From NCBI GenBank assembly GCA_023459055.1, contig JAEWVR010000031.1, positions 124,001-188,000 of the forward strand: a DNA stretch of 64,000 bases, given 5' to 3'. Positions 43,467 through 52,637 of the stretch are shown here, piece by piece. The DNA comes from Fibrobacterota bacterium. GTDB lineage: Bacteria > Fibrobacterota > Chitinivibrionia > Chitinivibrionales > Chitinispirillaceae. Positions within the stretch are counted from its first letter, which is position 1; each line of letters opens with the position of its first letter. The position numbers and the translations under genes were made by a program. Under the pieces are notes generated by a model. It had not been told where the DNA came from. It did no database searches and worked only from the letters and a program-made list of their open reading frames with translations.

Positions 43467-46400
43467 TTACGGATTGATTGATTGACTGCTGTTATTATTC
43501 AATTTATCAAGTGTCTCAATGAGACTTTTTTTCCTGAACGGTTTTGCAATACTTGCACTGAAACCGCTCGATTGAGGATCAGCTATCACAGGGTCATCTG
43601 AATAGCCACTTGCAGCAATCACAATTGCATTAGAATTCAATTTTCTTATTTCTGTTACCGCCTCCCGCCCACCTATGCCACCGGGAATTGTCAGATCCAG
43701 AATTGATATAGCAATAGGGTCGTTTTTTTCTATTGATTCCTTATACACACGTAATGCATCCTCACCATTTCGAACTTTTACTGTTTCATAACCAAGCGAT
43801 ACAAGAATATCCCCCACAATGTCAAGTAAAAATTCCTCGTCGTCCATAATCAATACCTTTCCATCACCCTTATGAACGATAGTATCTGTGTTTATTGTAC
43901 TGCCGGAGTCCATCTGTGATGCCGGCAGGTACAGATGGAACGTAGATCCAATTCCCTGCTCCGATTCAACACTGATGTTACCATCATGACGCTTTATAAT
44001 TGAATATACTGTTGCAAGACCAAGACCATGTCCTGTTTGCTTTGTTGAAAAAAACGGATCGAAAATCCGGGACAAAATCTCCTTAGGCATCCCGATCCCC
44101 TGATCTGTAATTGAAATATGTATATACATTTGATTGACAGGTGTCATTTCCGGTGGAAGCTTTTCCGCATCAACATTTTCTGCCTTAATGATCAATTTCC
44201 CTCCAAGCGGCATAGCCTGTTTTGCATTAATTACAATATTGTCAATTACTTGTGCGATCTGATTTTCATCACAATCACATTTATAAATTGAATTATCAAT
44301 GATAATATCAGGTATGATGTTTGATCCGCTTAATGCAAATTGTACACTATTTCTAATAATTGGAGTCAAATCCTGAGTCTTACGAACCGGCAATCCACCT
44401 TTGGAAAATGTTAAAAGCTGCATGGTAAGTGCTTTTGCTCTGTTAAACACATTCATCGCTTTTGTCAATTGACCTGAAACTTCATTATATTTACAATTTT
44501 CAACACTATCAATCGCCATATCAATATAGCCAAATATTCCACCGAGAAGATTATTAAAATCGTGAGCAATACCACCAGCCAGTACTCCTATAGATTCCAG
44601 TTTTTGTGCGCGTAGCATATTTTCCATAAGTTTCTTTTTTTCTGTAACATTTCGAAGAACAATTACCACACCACGCATAATCCCTTCAGCATTACGAATC
44701 GGTGCACCGCATAATTCTACTGAATGCATTGTTCCGTTTTTTGTATAAAGCGTAGTTGCATTAGTAAACTCTACATTTTTCCCGGCTTTTACAATTTGAT
44801 CAACCAGTTCGTTATATGCAGTTTTATTATTTTCATCAAAAATATGTAGCACATCATTAACATTGTGGGTATCAGCATCATCGCTGCTCCAGCCGGTAAG
44901 AATTTCAGCAGATCTATTCATCATGACAATATTACCCTGTAGATCTGTTGTAATCACTCCATCAGCAATACTTGCAAGAGTAATATTAAGACGTTCTTTT
45001 TCATCAAAAATATGGGCTTCGGTAGCCTTGCGTTCAGTGATGTCGGTGAATAAAACTGCGAATTGTCCTTTTTGCGGACAAAACGCGACGACATGATAAT
45101 ACTTTTTTAACGATGCAGTATAATTTTCAAATACTGCCGGGACACCGGTCAATGCAACTGTACCATAGCGCTCAATCCAGTCTGGTTCTATATCCGGATC
45201 CAGTTCCTTAATAGTATGTCCAACAGTATCTTCAGCTCTAAAACCGGTAAGTTCCTCAAATGCCGGATTAAGTGTTATAAATTTGTAATCGACTGGAATA
45301 CCATCAGTATTGCAGATTATTTCATGCAGTGCAAATCCTTCTTTCATTTCTGTAAAGAGAGATCTGTATCGTTGTTCACTTTTTTGAATTGCTTCCTGAC
45401 GTTCATGCTCTCGTGTCTGATCCTGAAAAACCATTACAACACCATGGACATTTCCATCACTACCGCAAATCGGGGACCCACTATCTGCAACAGGCGTTTC
45501 CCTCCCGTCTTTTGATATAAGAATCGTATGATTAGCAAATCCGACAGTTCTTCCCTCTGCCAACACTTTCTTAACCGGATTGTCAACTGGTTGCCTGGTT
45601 GACTCGTTAATAATATGGAACACTGTATCAAGTGTTTTACCCTTTGCCTCACTCTCTTTCCACCCTGTTAAGCGTTCTGCAATAGCGTTCATGTGGGTAA
45701 CTAATCCATCGCTATCAGTAGAAATTACGCCATCACCAATACTGTATAATGTCGTCCTGAAAATCTCGTTCTGTTCATTAATCTGACACTCTTTTTCGTA
45801 AAGCTGTTTATTCAATCGACTCTGTCGTGACCGATAAAGACTGATAGCGACAATAATGCACAATGTAATTAATAAAAGTATAATAAACGCAACAACACCA
45901 ATATTTATAAGAAGCGTCTCATATATTTCACTTTTGTTAATTTTGCTTATAACAAACCAGGATGTCCCGGGAACTTTTTCGATATCGGCAATAACACTAT
46001 TTCCTTTGTAATCAATACCATGAACCAATCCTGTTTTTCCCTGAACAGCCATTGCTGCAGGAAGGTTCCTGGTTTGTAACGACAGCCTTAACCGCCGGGT
46101 TTTATCCCTTGTATTAATATCGTTTAAAAAAAGTACGCTGTCTTTTTCCTGACGCACAATCAGGACTTCTGCTGTCTTACTCTTCCCCGGCCATTCTCTG
46201 AAAAGCGGGTACACAGAGATTTCTGGATCGATCCTAAAAACAAAAGCACCAGATATTTCACCTGAGTTGGAAATTACTGGCGCAATAATATCATGATGAA
46301 TGACATTATGATATTCGCACATGTAAAGATCAAGCAGCATAACATCATGCCTGTATATACATTCCTGAATCTGTGGAAGATATGAACTTTTAACAAACTC

Positions 46401-46775
46401 ACTATCCAAAGGATTTAGAAGATTTTCACCTTGTAGCGAGATTAATTTTACCTCTTTACAATTAAATGCATCGCGTAACAAATGAATAAACTGTATAAGT
46501 TCATCACGTAGCTGCGGATTGAACTTATCCTTTTTCCATTGTTCAATTCCCTTTTTTATGTATGGTGATTCTGCAATAATACTGATGTCAGCCATCCGTT
46601 CTGTGTGAAACTGAACAATCTGATTACGCTTGAATTCACTGACAGCATGTAATTCTCCATAGCGCGCATTTAATGTACTGTTATATTCACTCTTAATAAA
46701 TATGTATCCCAGCACAATGAGTATCGCTGAGATAAGCACAATGAAAATTACCGTTTTTTTCAACTTTTTCGGCAT
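43467..46775 (-). CDS. Hybrid sensor histidine kinase with dCache and three PAS domains
   Basis: A 1102-residue membrane sensor. Order: TM1 (about 8-27); extracytoplasmic dCache-like domain (about 30-285); TM2 (about 290-315); PAS 1 (about 330-455); PAS 2 (465-580); PAS 3 (590-715); HisKA with GGIAHDFNNLLGG (His738); HATPase_c with GIGMPKEI and GHGLGLATVYS; C-terminal receiver with DDEE pocket, phospho-acceptor Asp1027 (ILDLTIPGG) and conserved Lys in AKPFRK. The HDFNN variant marks the PAS-linked hybrid HK4 type. It senses a small external ligand and relays His to Asp within the protein; the final output partner is unknown. The nearby REC-like protein (47175) is a possible partner. Confidence 0.93.
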   Translation of the reverse strand: MPKKLKKTVIFIVLISAILIVLGYIFIKSEYNSTLNARYGELHAVSEFKRNQIVQFHTERMADISIIAESPYIKKGIEQWKKDKFNPQLRDELIQFIHLLRDAFNCKEVKLISLQGENLLNPLDSEFVKSSYLPQIQECIYRHDVMLLDLYMCEYHNVIHHDIIAPVISNSGEISGAFVFRIDPEISVYPLFREWPGKSKTAEVLIVRQEKDSVLFLNDINTRDKTRRLRLSLQTRNLPAAMAVQGKTGLVHGIDYKGNSVIADIEKVPGTSWFVISKINKSEIYETLLINIGVVAFIILLLITLCIIVAISLYRSRQSRLNKQLYEKECQINEQNEIFRTTLYSIGDGVISTDSDGLVTHMNAIAERLTGWKESEAKGKTLDTVFHIINESTRQPVDNPVKKVLAEGRTVGFANHTILISKDGRETPVADSGSPICGSDGNVHGVVMVFQDQTREHERQEAIQKSEQRYRSLFTEMKEGFALHEIICNTDGIPVDYKFITLNPAFEELTGFRAEDTVGHTIKELDPDIEPDWIERYGTVALTGVPAVFENYTASLKKYYHVVAFCPQKGQFAVLFTDITERKATEAHIFDEKERLNITLASIADGVITTDLQGNIVMMNRSAEILTGWSSDDADTHNVNDVLHIFDENNKTAYNELVDQIVKAGKNVEFTNATTLYTKNGTMHSVELCGAPIRNAEGIMRGVVIVLRNVTEKKKLMENMLRAQKLESIGVLAGGIAHDFNNLLGGIFGYIDMAIDSVENCKYNEVSGQLTKAMNVFNRAKALTMQLLTFSKGGLPVRKTQDLTPIIRNSVQFALSGSNIIPDIIIDNSIYKCDCDENQIAQVIDNIVINAKQAMPLGGKLIIKAENVDAEKLPPEMTPVNQMYIHISITDQGIGMPKEILSRIFDPFFSTKQTGHGLGLATVYSIIKRHDGNISVESEQGIGSTFHLYLPASQMDSGSTINTDTIVHKGDGKVLIMDDEEFLLDIVGDILVSLGYETVKVRNGEDALRVYKESIEKNDPIAISILDLTIPGGIGGREAVTEIRKLNSNAIVIAASGYSDDPVIADPQSSGFSASIAKPFRKKSLIETLDKLNNNSSQSINP

Positions 46776-47174
46776 AGCGTGTATTCTCCTGCATATCCAA
46801 ATTACAGACCGTATGTCAGATTATCTCTTGCCTGACTATATCACCAGATGTACAGTATTTCTTTGAATGTAATTACTGTAAACAGTCTTGATAAATTACC
46901 AGTTCCCCTGGTATCCACAACTGTCTTATATTATCGAATTGATTGTACAACAATCTGATTTTAATGTAAATATCCATTTAGTTTTTTTATCATTTTAGCA
47001 TTATTTTAAATATCACATTCATTTCGGATTAAAGAATTGAGCAAAATCATTGTACATGTATCATATGTGCATACATTTCCATACCTTAAAATAATCCTTC
47101 TTTACGTCCCCAAATAGTTATGGTATAATCTTCTCTATCAGGACAACAGGAATCTACATGAAGCGGGGATTTAA
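46776..47174. other. Divergent intergenic region, hybrid kinase and REC-like genes
   Basis: About 400 AT-rich bases with the two divergent promoters. No hairpin, open frame or RNA motif stands out. GCGGGG before 47175 is a modest ribosome binding site. Confidence 0.4.
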
Positions 47175-47705
47175 ATGAGTGATGCATTCGAAATGAAACG
47201 TCAGGAATTGTTGAAGCAAATATCATCAATTAAAACACAACAAAAATCAAAGAAAAAAATTGAATCACAAGCAACTGTTTATCATGGCAGCTCAAATTCT
47301 TTAAAACCGTCAGCAGCAATCTTTGGATCGCCAACGCTCTTTTTTAAAAGTATCAAAGAGATTCTTGAGCCTCGCTCTCAACTGCGGGTCTTTTCAGGAA
47401 CGACGACAGAAGTAATTGACACATGCGCAGAAAATCAAATATTGAATATCATTATTGATATCGATGAACCTACCGGTTTAAAACCGGCAATTGAGATACT
47501 TGGAAATCTTAAAGCGATCCAGCCAGAGACTGTATTTATCTGTTGCACAAAAGATCCTTCATCAAAAGATGCGGAGATAATCATTCAAAAAGGTGGAATT
47601 GTTTTGGGTAAACCTATCAATACAACACTTCTGATTAAGTCACTCAAACAGCACCAGGCAAAAACAGACCATGCAGAGCTACCATCCCGGGAGCTGAATA
47701 ATTAA
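47175..47705 (+). CDS. Degenerate receiver-like (REC fold) protein
   Basis: A 176-residue protein. Residues 1-45 are a basic coiled-coil-like leader. Residues 46-165 follow a receiver-domain course: strand AAIFGSPTLFF, strand 3 NIIIDIDEPTGL with Asp95/Asp97 near the phospho-acceptor position, a Thr/Ser after VFICCTKD, and GIVLGKPIN, where Lys146-Pro147 fits the conserved K-P of receivers. The acidic pair at the end of strand 1 is missing, so Mg-dependent phosphorylation may be impaired. No output domain. Lies divergent from the hybrid kinase. Receiver assignment is moderate. Confidence 0.5.
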   Translation: MSDAFEMKRQELLKQISSIKTQQKSKKKIESQATVYHGSSNSLKPSAAIFGSPTLFFKSIKEILEPRSQLRVFSGTTTEVIDTCAENQILNIIIDIDEPTGLKPAIEILGNLKAIQPETVFICCTKDPSSKDAEIIIQKGGIVLGKPINTTLLIKSLKQHQAKTDHAELPSRELNN

Positions 47706-47878
47706 AAGGTCGCATAAAAACCTGATTATAATTAATTTTTAGTTATGCCCTAAACCACATACAGTAACCAGTTCATTGAATATTTTGGCAGAATCACCAA
47801 AAACAATACTGTTTTTTCTTATGATTTGATTGTATTTTACAGTCGCATTAAGAACACTTTAATCAGGAGTTATCAGTC

Positions 47879-48202
47879 ATGGCAGAACATGTCCAATTTA
47901 ATAATGTCAGTGTTATATCAAAAGCCAACGTATACTTTGATGGAAAAGTGGTAAGCCACACTATTTTATTCAATGATTCATCAAAAAAGACTCTTGGGCT
48001 GATCTATCCCGGAACGTTTAAATTCAATACAGGAGCTCCGGAAAAGATGGAAATTATTGCAGGCAAATGTACCGTTAAATGTGCTGGTGAAACCAGCTGG
48101 AGAACCTATGAGGGAGGTTCTTTCTTCAAGGTCGCCGGCAATTCATATTTTGAAATTGCAGTTGAGTCCGGTATCGCCGAGTACATCTGTTCATTTGAAT
48201 GA
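47879..48202 (+). CDS. ppnP: Pyrimidine/purine nucleoside phosphorylase PpnP
   Basis: A 107-residue cupin-fold protein of the DUF1255/YaiE family. Typical elements: FNNVSVISKANVYFDGKVVSHTI, the family's SxTxGLI..GTF region (KTLGLIYPGTFKFNTGAPEKMEIIAG), EGGSFFKVAGNSYFEI and the final YICSFE. E. coli PpnP splits diverse nucleosides with phosphate to base and ribose-1-phosphate. Aggag-type sequence precedes the ATG (AGGAGTTATCAGTC). Length is standard. Monocistronic; it converges on the PorU-like gene with an inverted repeat between. Confidence 0.88.
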   Translation: MAEHVQFNNVSVISKANVYFDGKVVSHTILFNDSSKKTLGLIYPGTFKFNTGAPEKMEIIAGKCTVKCAGETSWRTYEGGSFFKVAGNSYFEIAVESGIAEYICSFE

Positions 48203-48227
48203 AAGTATCATTCAGCGCTATCTCATT

Positions 48228-48275
48228 GCCGCAATCGTAATAGACTACAATAATAAATTCTGAAACGATTGCGGC
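48228..48275. repeat. 11-bp inverted repeat between ppnP and the PorU-like gene
   Basis: GCCGCAATCGT (48228-48238) and ACGATTGCGGC (48265-48275) are perfectly complementary around a 26-base AT-rich loop. Placed between convergent stops, it may work as a weak bidirectional terminator, but it has no T tail. Confidence 0.55.
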
Positions 48276-48324
48276 TGCATCCATAACTCTTCAATAAAAA
48301 TTGTCTCGATCTCTGCAGTTGTAA

Positions 48325-51300
48325 TTACCTAGGCGGATGTATTACAAGCTTTTTTATTTTGCTTTTTGTCATTTTCTGAAATGCGGTATTGTATGCTGAG
48401 ACCTGATAAAGATATATGTTGGGACTCAGCAGATTACCAGCCTGATCACGCCCATCCCAGACAACCCCATTTTTTGCATCATTGAAAGTGCGAATAAGCT
48501 TACCGCCTAATGTGTAGATTTTTACATAGATTGTACCAGGAAGAATTTCTGATGTTGTATTTGATGGATAAAAATAAAAACGTGTCGTCTGACCCATTTT
48601 AAAGGGATTCGGGTAATTAAGAACCTGACCCAGCTTTATTTCTTCTTTTTCAGTTACTTCAAGAGCAAATTTTCTCAGTGCTATATTTCCGATAAGGTCA
48701 CGTGCATAAACATGCAATTCATATGTTCCCGGTTTGATTTCATTCTCCTCAATCTCAATAGATGCTGCGCCTTCCCTGAAATCACCCTCTTTAAACTGAA
48801 ATTTATTATTAATTGTCTTTCGGTTGATAATTCCAGGAATATCAATAATCAATCCTTCATCCGGTCCGCTGCCACTGACATCAATACCACTTTCGTCAAA
48901 TAGATCTATTTGTAAACTAAACGGAAGCATGGTAATAATTTTATCAGTCAATGACATATTGACACTTGACATATTAGCATTATCATAAACCGGACGAATT
49001 GAGATTTTGGGCCCTATAGTATCAGTACCTGTGGTGCTATCGATTCTTGTCCCATGAAATATGAGTTTTTTATTTACCCCTATTGCAACATCTTCAACGC
49101 CGTCTTTCCATGCATATGCAGTGAGTAATACACCAGGTTTATCAAAGGAAAGATTTTTAGGCATATACACAGTCTGTTCAAAAGTACCTCTGACTACTAC
49201 AGTTTTCCCGATAAACACCGGAGTCCCCGGCATCAGATACCGTTCATCCTTCAATCCCCCATCCTTGCGGGAAGTAGTGTCCGGTGCATTAAACAGGCTT
49301 ATTTTTACATATGCAGGTGCCTGCTCAGAGCCATATGCTGCATCGGTTACCAGTGCTTTATTTTTTACTGTTCCTTTTATGACTATCTGCTCAAGTGCAG
49401 CGATTGAATCAACCACATTATTATCTTTTGTATATACACCAAGATCTATGGTTTTGTCAGGCCGGACAAACTGTATTGACGGATCACCAAGAAGACTGTA
49501 CGCCTTATTCCCCGATGACACACTAATTACTTTTGCCCTGAAATAAGCATCTCCGATACATGTCTTTGATGCATTAAAAAGGTTTTTGTAGAAATCAAGA
49601 GCAAGCATTTCGTTTTCACTTGCATACGCCAGACGTGTACTTGAGATTGCTGCTATAGCTCCTGCACCGTCAGCCTTTACAAGTGCAGCAGACAGACACT
49701 CTTCTCCTGGAATGTCAAACTTTCCCACAGAACATGAAAATGATGACACTAAAGGGTACTGTTTACGGTTTGTCATTGACGCAATATTTTCTTTTCGCAA
49801 AACATGTTCATCAGCCCATAAGACTTCTGCGCCATGCCCGAAATAATTCACATAAGCAACACCATTATTAATTTCATTCAAAATTGCCTGCGTCGCGCCA
49901 GGCTTTTCTTTGGCGGCATTCCATTCATACTCAAATAAATATGCCTTGCGAACATCCATTGACGGCCACTTTGACCACATGGTATCTGCAACCTTCTCTG
50001 ATGATTTGTGATGAGGATTCGTATTCATTATCCCATCATATTTATCACCCTGCATATCGTCATCGGCTACAAGCAACGCCCGGTTTCTCCATCCACTGAA
50101 ATCGGCTGCAGCAGGGTCTTCCAGTTCAATTATCTTTTTAACCATGATTGCAGCCTCTGTGGCAGTTTTACATGGGAATCTACCAATCACACACTGTGGT
50201 TTGGTATCATCTTGATACGAAGATTTTGACGTATCGGGCTTTGTATAGGTGAAAAAATCCTCCTGCAATAATGAAGAATTCTGATATATAGGTATAAAGT
50301 CCGTTTCAGATGTTTTGTATCGTTTGGGATCATAATGCCCGGATCCTACAAGTACTGTGAAAAGCAGATTGTCTCCACTTGTCCAGTTATTTTTAACATA
50401 GGCAATAAAATTTCGTATTGCCACCGGGTCCTTGCTTCCTCCGTTGAAATACCTGTATACATCGTCAATAAGGACAATTACCGGATTTTTGAAACCCATT
50501 TTCCGTTTATGAGTACACAGTTTTTCACATTCACCTATAAATTCGGGATGAGTAATGATCAGATAATCAGTATTGTTATTGACAGAACGAAGATCTGTCA
50601 CCAGGGATGAACCTGTAAGTGTAGAAGGCATCTGAATATCAGGTTCTGCTATAAATCCACTATCTGTACAGATAAAATACCTTGTCCCGATACTACCGGT
50701 ATCTGCCCAGGTGACTGTATCAGTAAGGGACATTTTTAAAGTGTCAATTATTGTTACTGTATCTTCAGCAGCATCAATTCTGAAAATGTAAACATTCCTG
50801 CCTTTAACTCCGGATAAGTTGTACGCAACAATACTTGAATCTCCGCTGGAAAAAACGGTCATGGATTTGACTCCGCTTGTCAACTGAAGTCTGGATGAAT
50901 ACTCAAAGGTAATATCTTCAAGTTCATAATAAGATTCACCGGAATAGGTAAAATCAATTGTTAATGTCCTGTTCCCCCACTTATTGACAGGATACGTAAA
51001 TCCTGACCCCATTATCAGGAGCGAATCTGCAAAAGTCACATTGAGTCCGTCAGAATTTCTACTAAGATACATTAACCCGGCTTTTGTTGTGTCCAGATGT
51101 GGAAAGTCAAAAGTGTATTTAAATGTGCGGTCATTACTTTTGAGTTTCTGCCATACCCATCTGTTTCCACCTTCTGAACCGCTTTCACGCAATTCCGACC
51201 GCTTCGCATATAACCTGTTTGTAAATGATGAATAATTTCTAAGTGGATTTTGCGGTTGCTTAAACTTTGAATATGAACGTCCATCAGAATTACCTACTGT

Positions 51301-52320
51301 CAGCCAATAAGTACGATAGACATCATAATAATTGATCTTAAATCTGTAATCATAATCATAATCCCAATCAGAAGTACCGCTAACATACGCAAGACAATAA
51401 TCAAGACTATCAACATAGCCATTTCCGTTAATATCAACACGAATCATCGGGATTTCAGTTATTCCTGCCGGAATGGCACCCTCATTTGGTATTTCTGTTG
51501 AAAGCATACCTTTTGTCGAAGCATACAATAAAACCTTTGATAATGGAATTGATGGGCCAAAAATCTGACGGAGTTTGTTTCCTGAAATTTTTACAACACC
51601 ATTCTCATTTATGGTTCCCTCATTTAGTTTTGAGAATCCATCACCAATCTTGAAGAATGCTGCCTTCTGTGTTCCTGCCAAAGGGTATTGCTCAACACTC
51701 TTTTTACCAAGTCTTGATGTCCTTGCCCATGCACCGGCAACTTCTGCATTCAATAACAGTTTTGACATCATTAATGAGAAACGGGATTCACTGCGTGCGA
51801 TTGACACCATTGACACAGATGGATATGAAATTGTCACCTTTGCTTTACGTAAAAAAACAAGTGAAGCATTGACCTGATTATATTCCACAGGCTTTATAAC
51901 TATCTGTGCAGTCCGATAATTCCCAATCATCGAATACTTCGGCTCACTGATCCATTTTGATGTAAAACGGAATGTACTTCTGGCACTGCTATCGCTATTA
52001 TGCCGTAATGGATTGCTTAAGTAAAGTTGACTGGTTTCAATAGGTTCTATTGCAATTTGTATCTGACCGCTGAACGGAACACCAAGAAGAAATGAATATC
52101 CAGGAATCGACGGTTCATTAAATTGTGCGACATCAATATTCTGTCCGACAAATCCCAGAGAGATCAACCTGCTATCACCTTTTTTATACGATGTTGTATC
52201 GACATCAGGTAGATTCCACTCAAATTCCAACTTTTCTCGTGTATTTGTAATAACAGAAACTTGGGCATAGCTGCCAATACTTATAAGGGCTAACCAGACA
52301 ATGCATGCAATTTTTTTCAT
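48325..52320 (-). CDS. porU: C25 gingipain-family protein, probable type IX secretion sortase PorU
   Basis: A 1331-residue exported protein: signal peptide 1-19; N-terminal beta-rich propeptide-like region (about 20-560); the C25 catalytic region (about 590-970) with VNYFGHGAEVLWADEHVL (His829) and SSFSCSVGKFD (Cys863), then AISSTRLAYAS, closely following the PorU pattern; Ig-like segments; and a C-terminal FlgD-like/T9SS module (LNYPNPFKMGQTTRF, VVWDGRDQAGNLLSPNIYLYQV). In Bacteroidota PorU removes the C-terminal domain of type IX cargo at the cell surface and attaches it to lipopolysaccharide. Several such cargo proteins lie in this window. No other por gene is adjacent. It could instead be a secreted C25 peptidase; sortase is favoured by size and motifs. 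Confidence 0.75.
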   Translation of the reverse strand: MKKIACIVWLALISIGSYAQVSVITNTREKLEFEWNLPDVDTTSYKKGDSRLISLGFVGQNIDVAQFNEPSIPGYSFLLGVPFSGQIQIAIEPIETSQLYLSNPLRHNSDSSARSTFRFTSKWISEPKYSMIGNYRTAQIVIKPVEYNQVNASLVFLRKAKVTISYPSVSMVSIARSESRFSLMMSKLLLNAEVAGAWARTSRLGKKSVEQYPLAGTQKAAFFKIGDGFSKLNEGTINENGVVKISGNKLRQIFGPSIPLSKVLLYASTKGMLSTEIPNEGAIPAGITEIPMIRVDINGNGYVDSLDYCLAYVSGTSDWDYDYDYRFKINYYDVYRTYWLTVGNSDGRSYSKFKQPQNPLRNYSSFTNRLYAKRSELRESGSEGGNRWVWQKLKSNDRTFKYTFDFPHLDTTKAGLMYLSRNSDGLNVTFADSLLIMGSGFTYPVNKWGNRTLTIDFTYSGESYYELEDITFEYSSRLQLTSGVKSMTVFSSGDSSIVAYNLSGVKGRNVYIFRIDAAEDTVTIIDTLKMSLTDTVTWADTGSIGTRYFICTDSGFIAEPDIQMPSTLTGSSLVTDLRSVNNNTDYLIITHPEFIGECEKLCTHKRKMGFKNPVIVLIDDVYRYFNGGSKDPVAIRNFIAYVKNNWTSGDNLLFTVLVGSGHYDPKRYKTSETDFIPIYQNSSLLQEDFFTYTKPDTSKSSYQDDTKPQCVIGRFPCKTATEAAIMVKKIIELEDPAAADFSGWRNRALLVADDDMQGDKYDGIMNTNPHHKSSEKVADTMWSKWPSMDVRKAYLFEYEWNAAKEKPGATQAILNEINNGVAYVNYFGHGAEVLWADEHVLRKENIASMTNRKQYPLVSSFSCSVGKFDIPGEECLSAALVKADGAGAIAAISSTRLAYASENEMLALDFYKNLFNASKTCIGDAYFRAKVISVSSGNKAYSLLGDPSIQFVRPDKTIDLGVYTKDNNVVDSIAALEQIVIKGTVKNKALVTDAAYGSEQAPAYVKISLFNAPDTTSRKDGGLKDERYLMPGTPVFIGKTVVVRGTFEQTVYMPKNLSFDKPGVLLTAYAWKDGVEDVAIGVNKKLIFHGTRIDSTTGTDTIGPKISIRPVYDNANMSSVNMSLTDKIITMLPFSLQIDLFDESGIDVSGSGPDEGLIIDIPGIINRKTINNKFQFKEGDFREGAASIEIEENEIKPGTYELHVYARDLIGNIALRKFALEVTEKEEIKLGQVLNYPNPFKMGQTTRFYFYPSNTTSEILPGTIYVKIYTLGGKLIRTFNDAKNGVVWDGRDQAGNLLSPNIYLYQVSAYNTAFQKMTKSKIKKLVIHPPR

Positions 52321-52637
52321 AAGTCTTCTTTTAAGTGTTTAAATTTTAAGCAATTAAAAATGTTATCAGAAAATAATTTCTTCCACAAATTATTAATAAT
52401 AATAAGTACGGAAAACAGAAGCACTATATTGTGATGATTTAACCGCGAATGGTCTGCTGATACACAGGATCATTGAATTTAAAAATACACAAGGTTTTGG
52501 CATACACGGGAAAAGTGTTTGAACAAAAACCAAACCGAAATACAGTCTGATAATTTGCGGATTAATTACATAACCCGGGATTCATCTGTGAACAATAATT
52601 TTAATGAACACACACGAATCCCGGATCTGAATGTCCT
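52321..52637. other. Intergenic region between activase and PorU-like genes
   Basis: AT-rich sequence presumably containing the PorU promoter (minus strand). No hairpin or gene was recognised. Confidence 0.4.

Noticed and set aside
49061..49546. 161-codon plus-strand frame inside the PorU-like gene
   Set aside because: It is antisense to well-supported coding sequence. Long antisense frames are common opposite such genes, and this one has no domain or ribosome binding site.
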